Below, in pieces: positions 1 through 7,922 of a stretch of DNA of 64,000 nt. The translations under genes and the position numbers were made by a program. The notes under the pieces were generated by a model. It searched no databases. It was not told the origin of the DNA and saw only the letters and a list, made by a program, of their open reading frames with translations. How positions within the stretch are numbered: the stretch's first letter is position 1; every line of letters starts with the position of its first letter. Source of the DNA: GYS-P2D sp964414425 (GTDB lineage: Bacteria; Bacteroidota; Bacteroidia; Chitinophagales; Saprospiraceae); NCBI GenBank assembly GCA_964414425.1, contig CAYPWL010000015.1, positions 1 through 64,000 of the forward strand, read 5' to 3'.

Positions 1-17
1 GTTTTAAATAGAGCTTG

Positions 18-1250
18 ATGAACTTAATTGAGACATTTTCAGAATTTAAAGCGGGAAAGAATATTGATCGCCCGACGATGGTAAGAGTACTGGAAGACGT
101 ATTCAGAACCCTTATCAAGAAGAAATATGGCACTGACGATAATTTTGACGTCATTGTGAACACCACTAATGGTGACCTCGAGATCTGGCGGGTACGTGAA
201 ATCGTACCAGACGGTGAGGTAACGGATGATCGTGCACAAGTTTCCATCACTGATGCTCTCGAGATTGACGAAGATTATGAGATCGGTGAGGAGTGCTATC
301 AAGAGTTAGAGCTTGTGGAGTTTGGTCGTCGATCAGTCATGGCAGCGAGACAGACCTTGATCTCAAGGATCATGGAGCTGGAAAAAGACGAGATATTCAA
401 AAAATATTCAGACCGTATCGGTGACATAGTAGTTGGTGAAGTTCATCAGATACTCAAGCGTGAGATGTTAATCATCGATGATGCGACTAATAATGAGCTC
501 GTATTACCACGTAATGAAATGATTAAAGGGGACTTCTTCAGAAAAGGAGACATGGTCCGTGGCATCATCAAGCGTGTGGATATGAGGAACAATAATCCAG
601 CGGTAATTGTATCTCGTACTGATAATAACTTCCTCGCTAAATTAATGGAGCAGGAGGTGCCAGAAATCGAAGACGGTCTTATTACCATCAAAAAGATCGT
701 CCGTATCCCTGGCGAAAGGGCTAAAGTCGCTGTTGAGTCCTATGATGATCGAATCGATCCAGTAGGAGCATGTGTAGGTATGAAGGGAAGCAGGATACAC
801 GGTATCGTGCGTGAGCTCAAAAATGAAAATATCGATATTGTTAACTACACGAACAATATCAATCTCTTCATTCAGAGGTCACTAACGCCGGCAAAAGTTA
901 CCAGCATCAAGTTAAACGATGAGTCTAAGACTGCTGCGGTATTCTTAAAGCCTGATCAGGTATCCCTGGCGATAGGTAGAGGAGGTAGTAATATAAAATT
1001 AGCAAGTAAGCTCACAGAATATGAAATTGATGTCTATAGAGACACCGATGAAGAAATCGATGATGTCGATTTAGATGAGTTTACTGATGAAATAGAAGAG
1101 TGGATCATAGATTCACTTAAGTCTATAGGCTGTGATACAGCAAGGAGTGTATTACATTTGAGCAAAGAGGAGCTAATCCGAAGAACTGATCTCGAAGAAG
1201 AGACCATTTCAGATGTGATGAAGATATTGAGTGACGAGTTCGAGGATTAA
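18..1250 (+). CDS. nusA: Transcription termination/antitermination factor NusA
   Basis: NusA binds RNA polymerase and nascent RNA and controls pausing, termination and antitermination in the cytoplasm. The 410-residue protein shows the family order: an N-terminal polymerase-binding domain (about 1-125), an S1 domain starting near residue 134 (GDIVVGEVHQILKRE), and two KH domains containing the G-R-G-G-S-N-I-K-L-A motif near residue 316. A short acidic tail follows with one helix-hairpin-helix unit. I start it at the ATG at 18; the frame also holds a TTG one codon earlier. It lies 41 bp before infB, the usual rimP-nusA-infB operon order; rimP would be just outside the window. The long C-terminal AR repeats of proteobacterial NusA are absent, as in many Bacteroidota. 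Confidence 0.97.
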   Translation: MNLIETFSEFKAGKNIDRPTMVRVLEDVFRTLIKKKYGTDDNFDVIVNTTNGDLEIWRVREIVPDGEVTDDRAQVSITDALEIDEDYEIGEECYQELELVEFGRRSVMAARQTLISRIMELEKDEIFKKYSDRIGDIVVGEVHQILKREMLIIDDATNNELVLPRNEMIKGDFFRKGDMVRGIIKRVDMRNNNPAVIVSRTDNNFLAKLMEQEVPEIEDGLITIKKIVRIPGERAKVAVESYDDRIDPVGACVGMKGSRIHGIVRELKNENIDIVNYTNNINLFIQRSLTPAKVTSIKLNDESKTAAVFLKPDQVSLAIGRGGSNIKLASKLTEYEIDVYRDTDEEIDDVDLDEFTDEIEEWIIDSLKSIGCDTARSVLHLSKEELIRRTDLEEETISDVMKILSDEFED

Positions 1251-1291
1251 TTAAAGGGGCGAAGAGAACAGGAAAAACTTTAGAGTTATAT

Positions 1292-3997
1292 ATGGCGAAA
1301 AGGCTAGTAAAGGTTGCCAAGGAATTGAATGTGGGTACTTCTACGATAGTAGAATACTTGGTTAATAATGGGTTTGAGATAGATAACAAACCTACTGCTA
1401 AGGTGTCTGATGAGATGTACGCTAAACTCTTACAGGAATTCAGCCACTCTAAAGAAGAAAAATCAAAAGCAGATTCTTTGATCATAGGTAATCGTGCCGT
1501 TGAAGAGGAAGCTCCAAAACCGACTCCAGTAGTGGCACCACCACCGCCACCACCACCTGTCGAAAAGAAAGTGGAAGTAAAACCAGAACCTAAAAAGGTT
1601 GAAAAGCCAGAAGAGGTAAAAGTTGAAGCTCCGAAGCTCAGCGTTAAGGTTGTAGACAAAATCGATCTTGATAAAAATAAGGCGCCAGCGCCTAAGGCTG
1701 AGGCACCCGACAAGAAACCTGATCCTAAACCCGAAGCAAGTAAGCCAGTAGAAGCTAAAAAAGAAGAAGCGCCTAAGAAAGAAGAGGTAACTAAGCCTAC
1801 TGCAGCTCCCGTTGATGATACCGTAAGAGCAAAGACTCCTCAACTACAGGGTTTAAAGATCATGGGCAAAATCGATACCGATAAGCTCAAGACTAAACCG
1901 AAGCGATCAGAGAAGGCAAAAGATGAAAAGCCTGGCGAAGCTGGCGATAAAACAAAGCGCAAGCGTAAGCGTAAAAAAATCATAACTAACACTGGTGGTG
2001 GAAACCGCGGAGATAATAGAGGAGGAAATCGCAGAGGTGGTAATAATCGTGGCAACAGCCGTGGAAATGAAGTTAAAGAAGTCTCTAAGAAAGAGATAGA
2101 AGATAAGATCAAGGCTACAATGGCCCGTATCAAGGGCGGAAAATCCAACAAACGTCAAAAAATCAGACGTGATAGCCGTGTAGACAAAAGAGAAAGACAA
2201 GAAATACTCGAAAATGAAGGAGTAACTGAGACAATTCAGTTAACGGAGTTTATTTCAGTATCAGAGTTAGCAAGTCTACTCGATATACAAGCTACGGATA
2301 TCATCATGTCTTGTATGAATATGGGTGTGATCGTATCTATCAACCAACGCCTAGACGCAGAAATCATCGAGCTAATTGCCGATGAGCATAATAGAGAGAT
2401 AGAATTCATCAGTGCAGAAGCCATTGATGAAGACCAAGAAGAGATAGTCGATGATCCTGCAGATCTTGAGCCTCGTGCTCCGATCGTAACCGTAATGGGA
2501 CACGTAGATCATGGTAAAACCTCTCTACTTGATTATATCAGAAAAGCTAATGTCGCCAGTGGTGAGGCCGGTGGTATCACTCAGCACATCGGTGCATATG
2601 AGGTAAAAGTTAATGGTAAGAAGGTAACCTTCTTAGATACTCCAGGTCACGAAGCATTTACGGCGATGAGAGCGAGAGGTGCTAAGGTGACAGACGTTGT
2701 TATCATCATCATAGCTGCGGATGATCGTATCATGCCTCAGACTAAGGAAGCCATCAGTCACGCACAGGCTGCGGGAGTACCGATGATATTCGCTATCAAC
2801 AAGATCGATAAAGACGGAGCGTCACCAGATCGTATCAAGCAAGAGCTTGCTGGTATGAACTTACTCGTCGAAGAGTGGGGCGGTCAGTTCCAATCACAAG
2901 ATATCTCTGCCAAGACAGGGCTCGGTATCGATGACTTATTAGAAAAGATATTACTCGAGGCGGAAGTGCTTGAACTACAAGCGAATCCAAATCGTAACTC
3001 TATAGGAACAGTGATAGAAGCCTCTCTCGATAAGGGACGTGGATATGTCACTAAGATGCTTGTCCAGACAGGCACCATGTCTATCGGTGATGTAGTCGTA
3101 GCAGGTGGCGCATCAGGTAAGGTTAAAGCCATGTTCAATGAACGTGGTGAAAGACTTAAATCAGCTGGACCATCGACACCACTATTATTGCTCGGACTTA
3201 ATGGTGCTCCTCAAGCAGGAGAGAAATTTAAAGTGGTAGACTCAGAGCAAGAAGCTCGTCAGATTGCTGCCAAACGCCAGCAAATCGATCGAGAGCAGTC
3301 TAACCGTGCTAATAAGCGTATCAGTCTCGATGAGATCGGTAGACGATTAGCATTGGGCAGCTTTAAGGAGCTAAACCTCATCGTCAAGGGTGACGTGGAT
3401 GGTTCTATCGAAGCACTATCAGATTCATTAATCAAGTTGAGTATTGAATCTGTCCAAGTTAATGTAATACACAAGGCCGTAGGTCAGATCGCCGAGTCGG
3501 ATGTACTCTTAGCCTCTGCCTCTGACGCCATCATAGTAGGATTCCAAGTGAGACCATCAAGTGGAGCACGTAATCTTGCTGAGAAAGAAGGTGTACAAAT
3601 CAAGACTTACTCCATCATCTATGAAGCCATAGACGAGATCAAGAGCGCTATCGAAGGCATGCTTGAACCGACTAAGGAAGAAAAAGTCATGGGTGAGGTT
3701 GAAGTACGAGAAACCTTCAAAATCAGTAAGGTGGGTACGATTGCTGGATCTTTCGTTACCTCAGGCATGATCTCTCGCAACTCCTTAATTAGAGTGGTTC
3801 GTGATGGAATAGTCATGTACCCTAACAAACAAGGTCAAGTAGGTGAGATTTCAGCCCTCAAACGCTTTAAGGACGACGTTAAAGAAGTTAAGAAGGGTCT
3901 TGAGTGCGGTGTTCTGATCAAGAACTATAACGATATCAAAGTTGGCGATATCATCGAGGCGTACGAAATCGTGGAGATAAAACAGACTCTCGATTAG
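1292..3997 (+). CDS. infB: Translation initiation factor IF-2
   Basis: IF-2 is the GTPase that delivers fMet-tRNA to the 30S subunit and promotes subunit joining. The 901 residues begin with an IF2_N helical domain (MAKRLVKVAKELNVG). A long low-complexity linker follows (about 70-310), with a run of seven prolines, many K/E/P repeats and a G/R/N-rich basic patch. A second IF2_N-like segment comes next. The G domain has G1 GHVDHGKT at about 403-410, the DTPGHEAF motif and NKID, and domains II-IV close with a typical C-terminus. The length is normal for Bacteroidota IF-2. The stop codon at 3995-3997 overlaps the proposed ATT start of the next gene, so translational coupling is likely. Confidence 0.98.
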   Translation: MAKRLVKVAKELNVGTSTIVEYLVNNGFEIDNKPTAKVSDEMYAKLLQEFSHSKEEKSKADSLIIGNRAVEEEAPKPTPVVAPPPPPPPVEKKVEVKPEPKKVEKPEEVKVEAPKLSVKVVDKIDLDKNKAPAPKAEAPDKKPDPKPEASKPVEAKKEEAPKKEEVTKPTAAPVDDTVRAKTPQLQGLKIMGKIDTDKLKTKPKRSEKAKDEKPGEAGDKTKRKRKRKKIITNTGGGNRGDNRGGNRRGGNNRGNSRGNEVKEVSKKEIEDKIKATMARIKGGKSNKRQKIRRDSRVDKRERQEILENEGVTETIQLTEFISVSELASLLDIQATDIIMSCMNMGVIVSINQRLDAEIIELIADEHNREIEFISAEAIDEDQEEIVDDPADLEPRAPIVTVMGHVDHGKTSLLDYIRKANVASGEAGGITQHIGAYEVKVNGKKVTFLDTPGHEAFTAMRARGAKVTDVVIIIIAADDRIMPQTKEAISHAQAAGVPMIFAINKIDKDGASPDRIKQELAGMNLLVEEWGGQFQSQDISAKTGLGIDDLLEKILLEAEVLELQANPNRNSIGTVIEASLDKGRGYVTKMLVQTGTMSIGDVVVAGGASGKVKAMFNERGERLKSAGPSTPLLLLGLNGAPQAGEKFKVVDSEQEARQIAAKRQQIDREQSNRANKRISLDEIGRRLALGSFKELNLIVKGDVDGSIEALSDSLIKLSIESVQVNVIHKAVGQIAESDVLLASASDAIIVGFQVRPSSGARNLAEKEGVQIKTYSIIYEAIDEIKSAIEGMLEPTKEEKVMGEVEVRETFKISKVGTIAGSFVTSGMISRNSLIRVVRDGIVMYPNKQGQVGEISALKRFKDDVKEVKKGLECGVLIKNYNDIKVGDIIEAYEIVEIKQTLD

Positions 3998-4769
3998 AAA
4001 TCGCGCTAAACTTAAGGAATATCTCGATGAGCTGGTAGATAAGTACAATAGACCCAGCTTCATAGACCATGATCCTATCAGGATTCCACATTCATTTACC
4101 AAGCTACAAGACATTGAGATCAGTGCCTTTTGGGTAGCTATGCTATCATGGGGTCAACGCACGACAATTATTAATAAGGCTCAAGAGTTAATGGGCATGA
4201 TGGATCATGCACCACATGACTTCATTATAAATCATCAAGATAGCGATCTCAAGCGTTTACTTTCATTCAAACATCGCACCTTCCAGCCCGATGATACGCT
4301 GTATTTTATTGATTTCTTTAAGCGGTATTACCAGCGGCATGATTCTTTAGAAGAGGCTTTTTTCTCAAGTTCACAGATAGATATTCACACGGCTTTAAGC
4401 AATTATCACAATCTATTTTTTGATATCGAGTATGCACCAAAGAGAACCAGGAAGCATGTCTCTACTCCCATACGCAAGAGTTCTTGCAAGCGCCTTAATA
4501 TGTTTCTGAGATGGATGGTAAGACAGGACGATCGAGGCGTCGATTTTGGACTTTGGAAGTCTATATCTATGTCGGAATTGATGATCCCTCTCGACGTACA
4601 TGTCTATAAAGTAGCCCATCAACTTAAGCTATTAAAGCGCGAAAAGGCCGACTGGACCTCAGTAGAAGAGCTCACTAAAAATCTCAGAAAGCTCGACCCT
4701 GATGATCCAGTCAAGTACGACTATGCGTTATTTTCTATTGGCATTGAAAAGCGCACCATTACATGGTGA
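3993..4769 (+). CDS. TIGR02757 (DUF2400) family protein with apparent ATT start
   Basis: The reading frame is open from 3981 and encodes a protein of the TIGR02757/DUF2400 family, whose function is not established. Family-typical sequence begins well before the first ATG (4140): codons from about 4008 give K-L-K-E-Y-L-D-E-L-V-D-K-Y and then D-P-I-R-I-P-H. A start at ATG 4140 would delete about 50 conserved residues. Between the upstream in-frame stop (3978) and 4140 there is no ATG, GTG or TTG. The best placed alternative is ATT at 3993, inside ATTAG with the infB stop, giving 258 residues, close to the family's usual length as I recall it. Start choice is inference; family assignment is by recognition. 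The gene ends in an 11-bp tail-to-tail overlap with the next gene. Confidence 0.72.
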   Translation: MRNRAKLKEYLDELVDKYNRPSFIDHDPIRIPHSFTKLQDIEISAFWVAMLSWGQRTTIINKAQELMGMMDHAPHDFIINHQDSDLKRLLSFKHRTFQPDDTLYFIDFFKRYYQRHDSLEEAFFSSSQIDIHTALSNYHNLFFDIEYAPKRTRKHVSTPIRKSSCKRLNMFLRWMVRQDDRGVDFGLWKSISMSELMIPLDVHVYKVAHQLKLLKREKADWTSVEELTKNLRKLDPDDPVKYDYALFSIGIEKRTITW

Positions 4770-5103
4770 CGATCTTTACTTTGTTGATTTTGTGAGTTGA
4801 TCCATGTAATGAGCAGAAATAGAAAAATCGATAGCTCTTCTGTCCACAATTGATGTGATACAGTCCGTAGGTATCATTTTTCTGTTCATACTTAGCAGGA
4901 TGAGAGCGGATAATTTCGGGATTATGCAGGGTCTTCATCCACTTTTGGAGATATGTCTTGGCCTCATCTTGAGACAATGTTAGTACCTCACGATCTATCT
5001 GTATGGTAACCTCTTGATCGAGATTATCGAGCACTTGGCTCACATTAGCAGTAGGACTTAGCGCGGTCGAGATTGTAAATAGCATTAACAACTTACCTAT
5101 CAT
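4759..5103 (-). CDS. Small exported protein, DUF4783-like
   Basis: This 114-residue protein has a likely signal peptide (M-I-G-K-L-L-M-L-F-T-I-S-T-A-L-S) and no membrane segment after it. The body, with a segment Q-E-V-T-I-Q-I-D, an S-Q-D-E-A-K turn and a C-terminal beta-rich half ending in K-I-V-T-M, resembles the small DUF4783 family of Bacteroidota (NTF2-like fold proposed), function unknown. It is convergent with the TIGR02757-type gene and overlaps its 3' end by 11 bp, so the two genes share no separate terminator. Family placement is a visual impression; export is better supported. Confidence 0.55.
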   Translation of the reverse strand: MIGKLLMLFTISTALSPTANVSQVLDNLDQEVTIQIDREVLTLSQDEAKTYLQKWMKTLHNPEIIRSHPAKYEQKNDTYGLYHINCGQKSYRFFYFCSLHGSTHKINKVKIVTM

Positions 5104-5264
5104 TTTCTTCGGTTTTGATTAAAAAAAGAATGAATAAGTAAAGTGTTGTCGTTATGCGCTTTGAGTTGGTGGACAGATAAAACTGTCTTGATCCTCCGCT
5201 TATTGTGAATGCAATAAATTTAACGCTTAACGCTATCTTACAGCGTCATCGTGAATAAAGTAAA

Positions 5265-6779
5265 ATGAGTCAGAAAAAAACAGTCTTAGCCATCCTTGAT
5301 GGATGGGGCATCGGAAGTAAACCATCTGTTGATGCTATTGCTCAAGCGGATACGCCATTCTATGATCATCTCATGAGCAGCTACCCCTCTGCGGAATTGA
5401 TCACCTATGGTACTGAGGTTGGCCTTCCAGAAGGTCAGATGGGTAACAGTGAGGTTGGCCATCTTAATATAGGTGCGGGACGGATCGTCTACCAAGACCT
5501 GGCAAGAATCAACAAAGCCATCTCCGATCATACGCTCCTCGATCAGCAAGCTATTGTGGAGGCTATTCAATATGCACGAGATCACAACAAACCTGTACAT
5601 TTTATAGGGCTCCTATCAGATGGAGGCGTACATGCACATATTGATCATCTGATCGAGTTGATCAATGGCTTTAGCGATCAGGGTGTCCAAGATATCAGAG
5701 TGCACTCATTCTTAGACGGTCGTGATACTGCTCCAGATGGGGGAGCGAGATACCTTAAGCAACTAAAGGAAAAAACCGCTAAGACCACTGCACAATTGGT
5801 TTCAGTTATCGGACGCTACTATGCCATGGATAGAGATATGAGGTGGGAGCGAATCAAGAAAGCGTACGATCTCCTGACTCGAGGTATAGGTCAAAAATCA
5901 GAAGATATCATCGCAACTGTAGAGGACTTCTATGACAAGGGTATTACTGATGAGTTCATGGAGCCGATTATTACGGATCAAGACAAGATAATTAGAGATG
6001 GCGACGTGGTCTTTTTCATCAATTACAGGACCGATCGCCCTCGTGAGATTACTATGGCACTCACTCAAGACGCTCAGCCCGATCACGACATGACACCACT
6101 TGATCTGCACTTTGTCACGATGACGCAGTATAGTCAGGCCTTCAAAGGACTTCATGTGGTATTTAAGAAGGATCTACTATCTAATACTATAGGCGAGGTT
6201 CTATCTCGGGCGGGTAAGACGCAAGTGAGAATTGCCGAAACAGAAAAATATCCTCACGTAACCTTCTTCTTTAATGGAGGCAGAGAGGCCGTCTTCGAAG
6301 GGGAGCATCGCATACTCGTGCCATCCCCTAAGGTTGCCACTTACGATCTACAGCCTGAGATGAGTGCAGGTGAGGTTACGGACAAGATCTGCGCATATAT
6401 TAATTCGGATACGCCAGATTTCATCTGTCTGAACTATGCCAATGCTGATATGGTCGGACATACTGGCGATTTTAGCGCAGCACAAAGTGCGGTGACAACA
6501 GTTGATGCGAGCCTTAAGCGATTAGTTGAGACTGCGCTTGCTCTAGATTATCATATCATCGTGATAGCGGATCATGGCAACAGTGATTTTATGATTAATG
6601 AAGATGGTAGTCCTCATACCGCACATACACTTAATCCTGTGCCTATCATATATGTTGCCAACGATATAGCCGATATCAAACTCAGTAGCGGCAAGTTGGC
6701 TGATATAGCTCCAACTCTTTTATCTTTAATGGATATCGACCGACCTGTAGAGATGACAGGTGATATCCTATTATCATGA
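5265..6779 (+). CDS. gpmI: 2,3-bisphosphoglycerate-independent phosphoglycerate mutase
   Basis: This enzyme interconverts 3- and 2-phosphoglycerate in glycolysis and gluconeogenesis, using two Mn2+ ions and a phosphoserine intermediate. The 504-residue length is normal. Visible motifs are the N-terminal L-D-G-W-G metal site, the catalytic serine in GNSEVGHLNIGAGR (Ser62), the D-G-R-D-T substrate loop, the Y-A-N-x-D-M-V-G-H motif and A-D-H-G-N-S-D near the C-terminus. The start ATG follows a 161-bp intergenic region with no clear TAnnTTTG element. The final codons overlap the next gene's start in ATGA (6776-6779), so the pair is probably co-translated. Confidence 0.97.
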   Translation: MSQKKTVLAILDGWGIGSKPSVDAIAQADTPFYDHLMSSYPSAELITYGTEVGLPEGQMGNSEVGHLNIGAGRIVYQDLARINKAISDHTLLDQQAIVEAIQYARDHNKPVHFIGLLSDGGVHAHIDHLIELINGFSDQGVQDIRVHSFLDGRDTAPDGGARYLKQLKEKTAKTTAQLVSVIGRYYAMDRDMRWERIKKAYDLLTRGIGQKSEDIIATVEDFYDKGITDEFMEPIITDQDKIIRDGDVVFFINYRTDRPREITMALTQDAQPDHDMTPLDLHFVTMTQYSQAFKGLHVVFKKDLLSNTIGEVLSRAGKTQVRIAETEKYPHVTFFFNGGREAVFEGEHRILVPSPKVATYDLQPEMSAGEVTDKICAYINSDTPDFICLNYANADMVGHTGDFSAAQSAVTTVDASLKRLVETALALDYHIIVIADHGNSDFMINEDGSPHTAHTLNPVPIIYVANDIADIKLSSGKLADIAPTLLSLMDIDRPVEMTGDILLS

Positions 6780-7876
6780 TAAAATATAAGAACATATACG
6801 TAGCAGCCACTAACCAGCACGTAGGTAAGACAACAAGTACGCTTGGGTTAGTATCATCGATGCTCCAAAAGGATGTCAATGTTGGCTATTGTAAACCTGT
6901 AGGCCAGAAATTCTTAGATCTCAAGAACCTGTATGTTGATAAGGATACCTTACTCTTCGCTGATCTGATCAAGTTTGAGATCAATCCTAACTATCATAGC
7001 CCTGTGGTTCTACCCGGCAAGGTGGTGAGAGACTTTATCAGTAAGCCAGAGAAGTTGGATTTCCTTGAGCGAGTGTCTAATGCGAATATTGCACTGAATA
7101 AAAATCATGAACTAACCATTTTTGAAGGAACTGGTCATCCAGGTGTCGGCAGTGTCGTAGGGCTATCCAATGCCGAAGTCGCCCATGCGCTCGATGCCGC
7201 TGTTGTCATGATTCTCGAGGGAGGAATCGGTAGTACCATTGATATGTTTCATATGTGCAGTGCTGTATTTCAGCAACGAGGCGTACCGATCATAGGCGTA
7301 ATAATCAACAAAGTACGACCGGATAAAATGGAGCAACTCAAGTTCTACTTGTCAAAGTACTTTGGGTCTATTAACATACCTATCCTTGGTTATGTACCCT
7401 ATGATAAAAACCTCGCCTATCCTCTTATGAGTACGGTGTGCAATAGTATCAAGGGTGATGTCGTAGCCAATTCTCACTGTCTATACACTAATCGAGTAGA
7501 AAATATCTTATCAGGATCATCGGTTGACCTCAAAGAACTGAAAGAGTATCGCAACAATCTAATCGTCACCAGTGCCCGAACTATGGATAGGGCCGTCTCT
7601 CGTGTCGACAATTTTGCCACAGCCAATGAACTCCCGAAATCCTCCGTATCAGGGGTGATTGTCACAGGTGAAGGAGAAATCTCTCAAGATGTGTTAGACT
7701 TCGTCAATAAGTATGACGTGCCTCTGATTCGTACGATCTTCGATACATTTGGCGTAGTGATCAACATATCTAAGATAGAGGTGAAGATCAACCGTCAGAC
7801 TCCTTGGAAGATTCAACGAGCTATAGAACTCATCAATAAGAATGTCGACTTAGATAAAATACTAATCGAGCTGTAG
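6776..7876 (+). CDS. BioD-like P-loop / DRTGG-domain protein
   Basis: The 366-residue protein combines an N-terminal dethiobiotin-synthetase/cobyrinate-synthase-like P-loop domain (AATNQHVGKTTSTLG, residues about 9-23) with a C-terminal DRTGG domain. The second is recognisable from L-I-V-T-S-A-R-T-M-D, S-G-V-I-V-T-G-E-G and a final K-I-x-x-A-I-E-L-I helix. The same two domains form the N-terminal regulatory part of large phosphotransacetylases, but here no Pta catalytic domain follows. Stand-alone versions are known but their role is not established; sensing a nucleotide or acyl-phosphate state is a guess. The ATGA overlap with gpmI ties it to central carbon metabolism. The glutaminase gene follows after 46 bp. 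Confidence 0.72.
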   Translation: MIKYKNIYVAATNQHVGKTTSTLGLVSSMLQKDVNVGYCKPVGQKFLDLKNLYVDKDTLLFADLIKFEINPNYHSPVVLPGKVVRDFISKPEKLDFLERVSNANIALNKNHELTIFEGTGHPGVGSVVGLSNAEVAHALDAAVVMILEGGIGSTIDMFHMCSAVFQQRGVPIIGVIINKVRPDKMEQLKFYLSKYFGSINIPILGYVPYDKNLAYPLMSTVCNSIKGDVVANSHCLYTNRVENILSGSSVDLKELKEYRNNLIVTSARTMDRAVSRVDNFATANELPKSSVSGVIVTGEGEISQDVLDFVNKYDVPLIRTIFDTFGVVINISKIEVKINRQTPWKIQRAIELINKNVDLDKILIEL

Positions 7877-7922
7877 ATCAGTTCTTAAATCTCAAGAAAG
7901 CTGCAGAGAGGAGCAATCTAAA

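Noticed and set aside
1123..1713. Long antisense frame opposite nusA/infB
   Set aside because: It mirrors the low-complexity P/E/K linker of IF-2 and has no family resemblance; it is a shadow of the coding strand.
5228..5248. ACGCT/AGCGT mini-hairpin before gpmI
   Set aside because: Only 5 bp of stem with a 7-nt loop; such structures occur often by chance.
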